DNA of 8,044 nt. Source: Rhodobacterales bacterium (GTDB taxonomy: Bacteria > Pseudomonadota > Alphaproteobacteria > Rhodobacterales > Rhodobacteraceae). The stretch's first letter is position 1; every line of letters starts with the position of its first letter. Below the pieces are notes generated by a model that saw nothing but the letters and a program-made list of their open reading frames with translations, was not told the origin of the DNA and made no database searches. The stretch spans positions 1 through 8,044 of the forward strand of contig JANXPK010000312.1 of the NCBI GenBank assembly GCA_025357355.1. The letters run 5' to 3'. The translations under genes were made by a program, and so were the position numbers. This document shows, piece by piece, positions 5,833 to 8,044 of the stretch.

Positions 5833-6204
5833 TCAGGCGGCGGCGGGCAGCGCGGCCTTGGCCTGTGCGGCGATGGCGTTGAACGCCTCGGGCTCGTGCA
5901 CGGCGAGGTCGGCGAGGACCTTGCGGTCAACGTTGATCCCGGCAAGGGCCAGGCCGTTGATCAGACGCGAATAGGTGAAGGCCGGATCATAGAGCCGCAC
6001 GGCGGCGTTGATGCGGGCGATCCACAGCGCACGGAAGTTGCGCTTGCGCTGCTTGCGGTCGCGGGTCGCATACTGGTTGGCCTTGTCGACAGCTTGCGTC
6101 GCCGTCTTGAAGTTGGTGGAGCGGGCGGCGTAGTAGCCAGCCGCCTTGGCGATCACCTTGCGGTGGCGGGCATGGGTGACCTTGCCGGATTTGACGCGGG
6201 ACAT
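5833..6204 (-). CDS. rplT: 50S ribosomal protein L20
   Basis: L20, a 23S rRNA-binding protein needed early in assembly of the large subunit. It has 123 residues (E. coli 118) and begins MSRVKSGKVTHARHRKVIAK, with the very basic helical N-terminal extension seen in all bacterial L20 proteins (DRKQRKRNFRALWIARINAA at about 49-68). The globular C-terminal domain follows (YSRLINGLALAGINVDRKVL). The tail ends in an alanine-rich stretch, PAAA. ATG at 6204 has a strong Shine-Dalgarno (AAGGAGA), part of which overlaps the rpmI stop codon, only 12 bases away, so the two genes are translationally close. In enterobacteria and Bacillus, L20 represses its own operon by binding the leader; whether this happens here is not shown. 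An intrinsic terminator follows. Confidence 0.98.
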   Translation of the reverse strand: MSRVKSGKVTHARHRKVIAKAAGYYAARSTNFKTATQAVDKANQYATRDRKQRKRNFRALWIARINAAVRLYDPAFTYSRLINGLALAGINVDRKVLADLAVHEPEAFNAIAAQAKAALPAAA

Positions 6205-6216
6205 GTGGTGTTCTCC

Positions 6217-6417
6217 TTACCGGTCGTAGGGCATGTATTTCTTGACGATCTTCGCATCGCTGTCGTTCAGGATCATGGTCCCGGACGTGTTGCGGACGAA
6301 TTTCGCCGAGCGTTTGATCATGCCGTGGCGCTTGCCGGCGTTGCCGGCCTTCACCCGACCGGAGGCTGTGAAGCTGAAACGCTTCTTGGCCGCCGACTTG
6401 GTCTTCATCTTGGGCAT
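6217..6417 (-). CDS. rpmI: 50S ribosomal protein L35
   Basis: L35, a small basic component of the large ribosomal subunit. It has 66 residues, the normal length, beginning MPKMKTKSAAKKRF and containing the family segment GKRHGMIKRSAKFVRN at about 28-43. ATG at 6417 is preceded by CGGAGA, a good Shine-Dalgarno. It is the first gene of the rpmI-rplT operon, with a promoter candidate 74-102 bases upstream. The infC gene that precedes rpmI in many bacteria is absent here; its place is taken by a small membrane protein gene and pyk. Confidence 0.98.
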   Translation of the reverse strand: MPKMKTKSAAKKRFSFTASGRVKAGNAGKRHGMIKRSAKFVRNTSGTMILNDSDAKIVKKYMPYDR

Positions 6418-6490
6418 TTCGATCTCCGTCGTTGCAGGCACGACTCGGCATGCCACGAGGGCCGGCCGTGCGGGGGTATTCAGGCGGTGG

Positions 6491-6519
6491 CGTATAGGGG
6501 GGCGTGTGGCCCGACGCAA
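6491..6519 (-). promoter_or_regulatory. Probable promoter of rpmI-rplT
   Basis: On the minus strand, TTGCGT (6519-6514) and TATACG (6496-6491) are separated by exactly 17 bases in the 113-base gap before rpmI. The -10 keeps TATA and the -35 keeps TTG. Initiation near 6484 would give a leader of about 67 bases. The leader contains short GC-rich inverted repeats, such as CTCG/CGAG at 6444-6459 enclosing GCATGC, which might serve L20 autoregulation, though this is unproven. Confidence 0.6.
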
Positions 6520-6530
6520 GAGGTTTCGCG

Positions 6531-6752
6531 CTATTTGGTGTAGCGGCCGATCACCCGGTAGAACACGTCGGGGATTTCGGAAAAGGTGTAGCTGTGGCCG
6601 CGCGATAGGGCGGTCACGATCAGCACCCCGCCCACCAGTACCGCAATGGCACCCATCCGCTGCGCGCGCCCTTCGGTATAGGCCGATAGCAACGACGGGA
6701 TGGAAAGCACGCACAGAACGATGCCGATGACCAGAAGAAGGTCGGTATCCAT
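6531..6752 (-). CDS. Small two-helix membrane protein, 73 aa
   Basis: Conserved-looking hypothetical inner-membrane protein of 73 residues; I do not know its function. ATG at 6752 is preferred because GAAGGG sits seven bases upstream; a TTG five codons earlier lacks such a signal. The first helix is at about residues 5-25 (LLLVIGIVLCVLSIPSLLSA), then a basic-polar turn (YTEGRAQR). The second helix is at about 33-49 (GAIAVLVGGVLIVTAL), with a polar tail SYTFSEIPDVFYRVIGRYTK. It lies 30 bases after the pyruvate kinase stop with no terminator between, so it is probably co-transcribed with pyk. A separate promoter restarts transcription for rpmI downstream. As far as I recall, this pyk / small protein / rpmI order recurs in Rhodobacterales. 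The tail containing IPDVFYRVIGRY looks like a conserved cytoplasmic segment, but I infer no partner. Confidence 0.8.
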   Translation of the reverse strand: MDTDLLLVIGIVLCVLSIPSLLSAYTEGRAQRMGAIAVLVGGVLIVTALSRGHSYTFSEIPDVFYRVIGRYTK

Positions 6753-6782
6753 GGCAAGACCCTTCAACGTTTACGTCGTTGA

Positions 6783-8044
6783 TTATTCAGGATCTACCTT
6801 GGAAATCAACCTCTCATCGCAGGGAGCGACGCGCAAAATGTTGGTTGTGCCCTTCACGTTAAAGGGAACACCTGCCGTCAGCACGATCATATCCTCGACA
6901 TTGGCAAAACCGTCGCGGCGGGCGACGAAGACGGCGGCAAGCACGGCACCCTTGAAGCGTTCCTGCGGCTCGCAGATCGCGGTGTGCAGGCCCCAGGTCA
7001 GCGCCATGCGGCGGGCGGTCGACATCAAAGGCGTCAGCGCGATGATCGGCACCCGCGGACGTTCGCGGGCGACCAGGGCGGCCGTGGTGCCGGTCTGCGA
7101 GAAACAGGCGATGGCGCGGATATTGGTCGCCTCGGCAATTTCGCGCGCGGCGGCCACGATGCCATCGGCGATGGTTTCGCGCTGGATGTTGCGGGAGGAT
7201 TCGATGACCTGACGGTAGGTCGGGTCCTTTTCGACCGAAATGGCGACGTTGTTCATCGTCGTCACCGCCTCGACCGGGTATTTGCCCGCCGCCGATTCGG
7301 CAGACAGCATGACGGCGTCGGCACCCTCGTAAATCGCGGTGGCGACGTCGGAAACCTCGGCCCGGGTCGGCACTGGCGCCTCGATCATCGATTCGAGCAT
7401 TTGCGTCGCCACGATCACCGGCTTGGCGGCAGCGCGGGCGCCGCGGATCAGCCGCTTCTGGATCGGCGGCACGGTGTAGACCGGCAGTTCGACGCCAAGG
7501 TCGCCCCGTGCCACCATGATGCCGTCCGAAACCTGCAGGATGGCATCATAAGCCTTTACGGCGGCAGGCTTTTCGATCTTGGACATGATGGACGCGCGGC
7601 CACGGGCCAAGGCGCGGGCCTCGGTCACATCCTCGGGGCGTTGCACGAACGACAGGGCCAGCCAGTCGACACCCATTTCGCAGGCAAACTCAAGGTCGCC
7701 GCGGTCTTTTTCGGACAGAGCCGCCAGCGGCAGCACCACGTCGGGCACGTTCACGCCTTTGCGGTTCGAAATCTGGCCGCCGACCGTGACGGTGCAATTG
7801 GCAAAGTCCTTGCCGCAGTCTTCGACTCTCAGCCGGATCTTGCCGTCGTTGACCAAAAGCGAGGCGCCGGGTTCAAGGGCGGCAAAGATCTCCGGGTGCG
7901 GCAATTGAACGCGCTTGGCATCGCCGGGGGTCGAAGACAGGTCCATGCGGAACGCCGCGCCCTCGGCCAGCATTTCGCCGTCTGGCTTGGCAAACACGCC
8001 AACGCGCAGCTTGGGGCCCTGCAAGTCGGCGAGAATCGCGATGG
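6783..8044 (-). CDS. pyk: Pyruvate kinase, C-terminal 419 residues (N-terminus outside window)
   Basis: Catalyses the last step of glycolysis, phosphoenolpyruvate + ADP to pyruvate + ATP, in the cytoplasm. The frame is open from the right edge to TAA at 6783, so only about 60-75 N-terminal residues of a protein of about 480 are missing. It enters at IAILADLQGPKLRVG, the start of the B-domain junction. Catalytic-barrel motifs are all present: the IEKP lysine segment (about 7566-7577), the metal-binding MVARGDLGVE (7488-7517) and ATQMLESMI with PTRAEVSDVA. SAESAAGKYPVEAV follows, and then the C-terminal regulatory domain (GTTAALVARERPRVPIIALTP). In DLQGPK, Leu and Lys stand where K+-dependent enzymes have Thr and Glu (rabbit muscle 113 and 117), as in E. 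coli PykA, so a K+-independent enzyme is predicted. No break is seen. It likely forms a transcript with the small membrane gene that follows. Confidence 0.97.
   Translation of the reverse strand, partial: IAILADLQGPKLRVGVFAKPDGEMLAEGAAFRMDLSSTPGDAKRVQLPHPEIFAALEPGASLLVNDGKIRLRVEDCGKDFANCTVTVGGQISNRKGVNVPDVVLPLAALSEKDRGDLEFACEMGVDWLALSFVQRPEDVTEARALARGRASIMSKIEKPAAVKAYDAILQVSDGIMVARGDLGVELPVYTVPPIQKRLIRGARAAAKPVIVATQMLESMIEAPVPTRAEVSDVATAIYEGADAVMLSAESAAGKYPVEAVTTMNNVAISVEKDPTYRQVIESSRNIQRETIADGIVAAAREIAEATNIRAIACFSQTGTTAALVARERPRVPIIALTPLMSTARRMALTWGLHTAICEPQERFKGAVLAAVFVARRDGFANVEDMIVLTAGVPFNVKGTTNILRVAPCDERLISKVDPE

Noticed and set aside
5674..6543. A 289-codon plus-strand open frame over rplT, rpmI and their leader
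   Set aside because: It is antisense to two certain ribosomal protein genes and has no recognisable domain.

Overview
The window looks like a chromosomal segment of a high-GC alphaproteobacterium, most likely Rhodobacterales (Rhodobacter/Paracoccus/roseobacter-like). This rests on the third-position GC bias, the form of PheS, PheT, L20 and L35, the pyk / small membrane protein / rpmI / rplT order without infC, and the type I-secreted RTX protein. It is inferred from memory of these families, not from a search. Nine of the ten genes are on the minus strand.

In transcription order (right to left): the C-terminal 419 residues of pyruvate kinase (8044-6783); a 73-residue two-helix membrane protein (6752-6531); a promoter; rpmI and rplT (6417-5833), closed by a clear intrinsic terminator (5808-5781). 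A 381-bp intergenic region follows, with an AT-rich block and nested palindromes, and then a three-gene cassette: an RTX calcium-binding secreted protein (5451-4003), a small CX5R phosphatase-like protein that begins in frame four bases after the RTX stop codon (3999-3670), and a hemerythrin-like HHE protein (3627-3061). Then comes pheS with its own promoter candidate (2999-1917), an opposite-strand 51-residue membrane peptide (1637-1792, +), and the N-terminal 497 codons of pheT (1491-1, running off the window).

The window joins housekeeping genes (glycolysis, two 50S ribosomal proteins, both subunits of phenylalanyl-tRNA synthetase) with an accessory insert. In enterobacteria rpmI-rplT-pheS-pheT are almost contiguous. 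Here the RTX/phosphatase/hemerythrin cassette separates rplT from pheS, and the antisense micropeptide gene separates pheS from pheT. The most unusual points are the RTX-stop/phosphatase-start junction, the RTX protein with a 270-residue N-terminal region I cannot name, the palindromic leader of the RTX gene, and the small membrane genes tucked between housekeeping genes. I see no tRNA or rRNA gene, insertion sequence, CRISPR array or phage gene, and nothing that amounts to a clearly new defence or mobile system.
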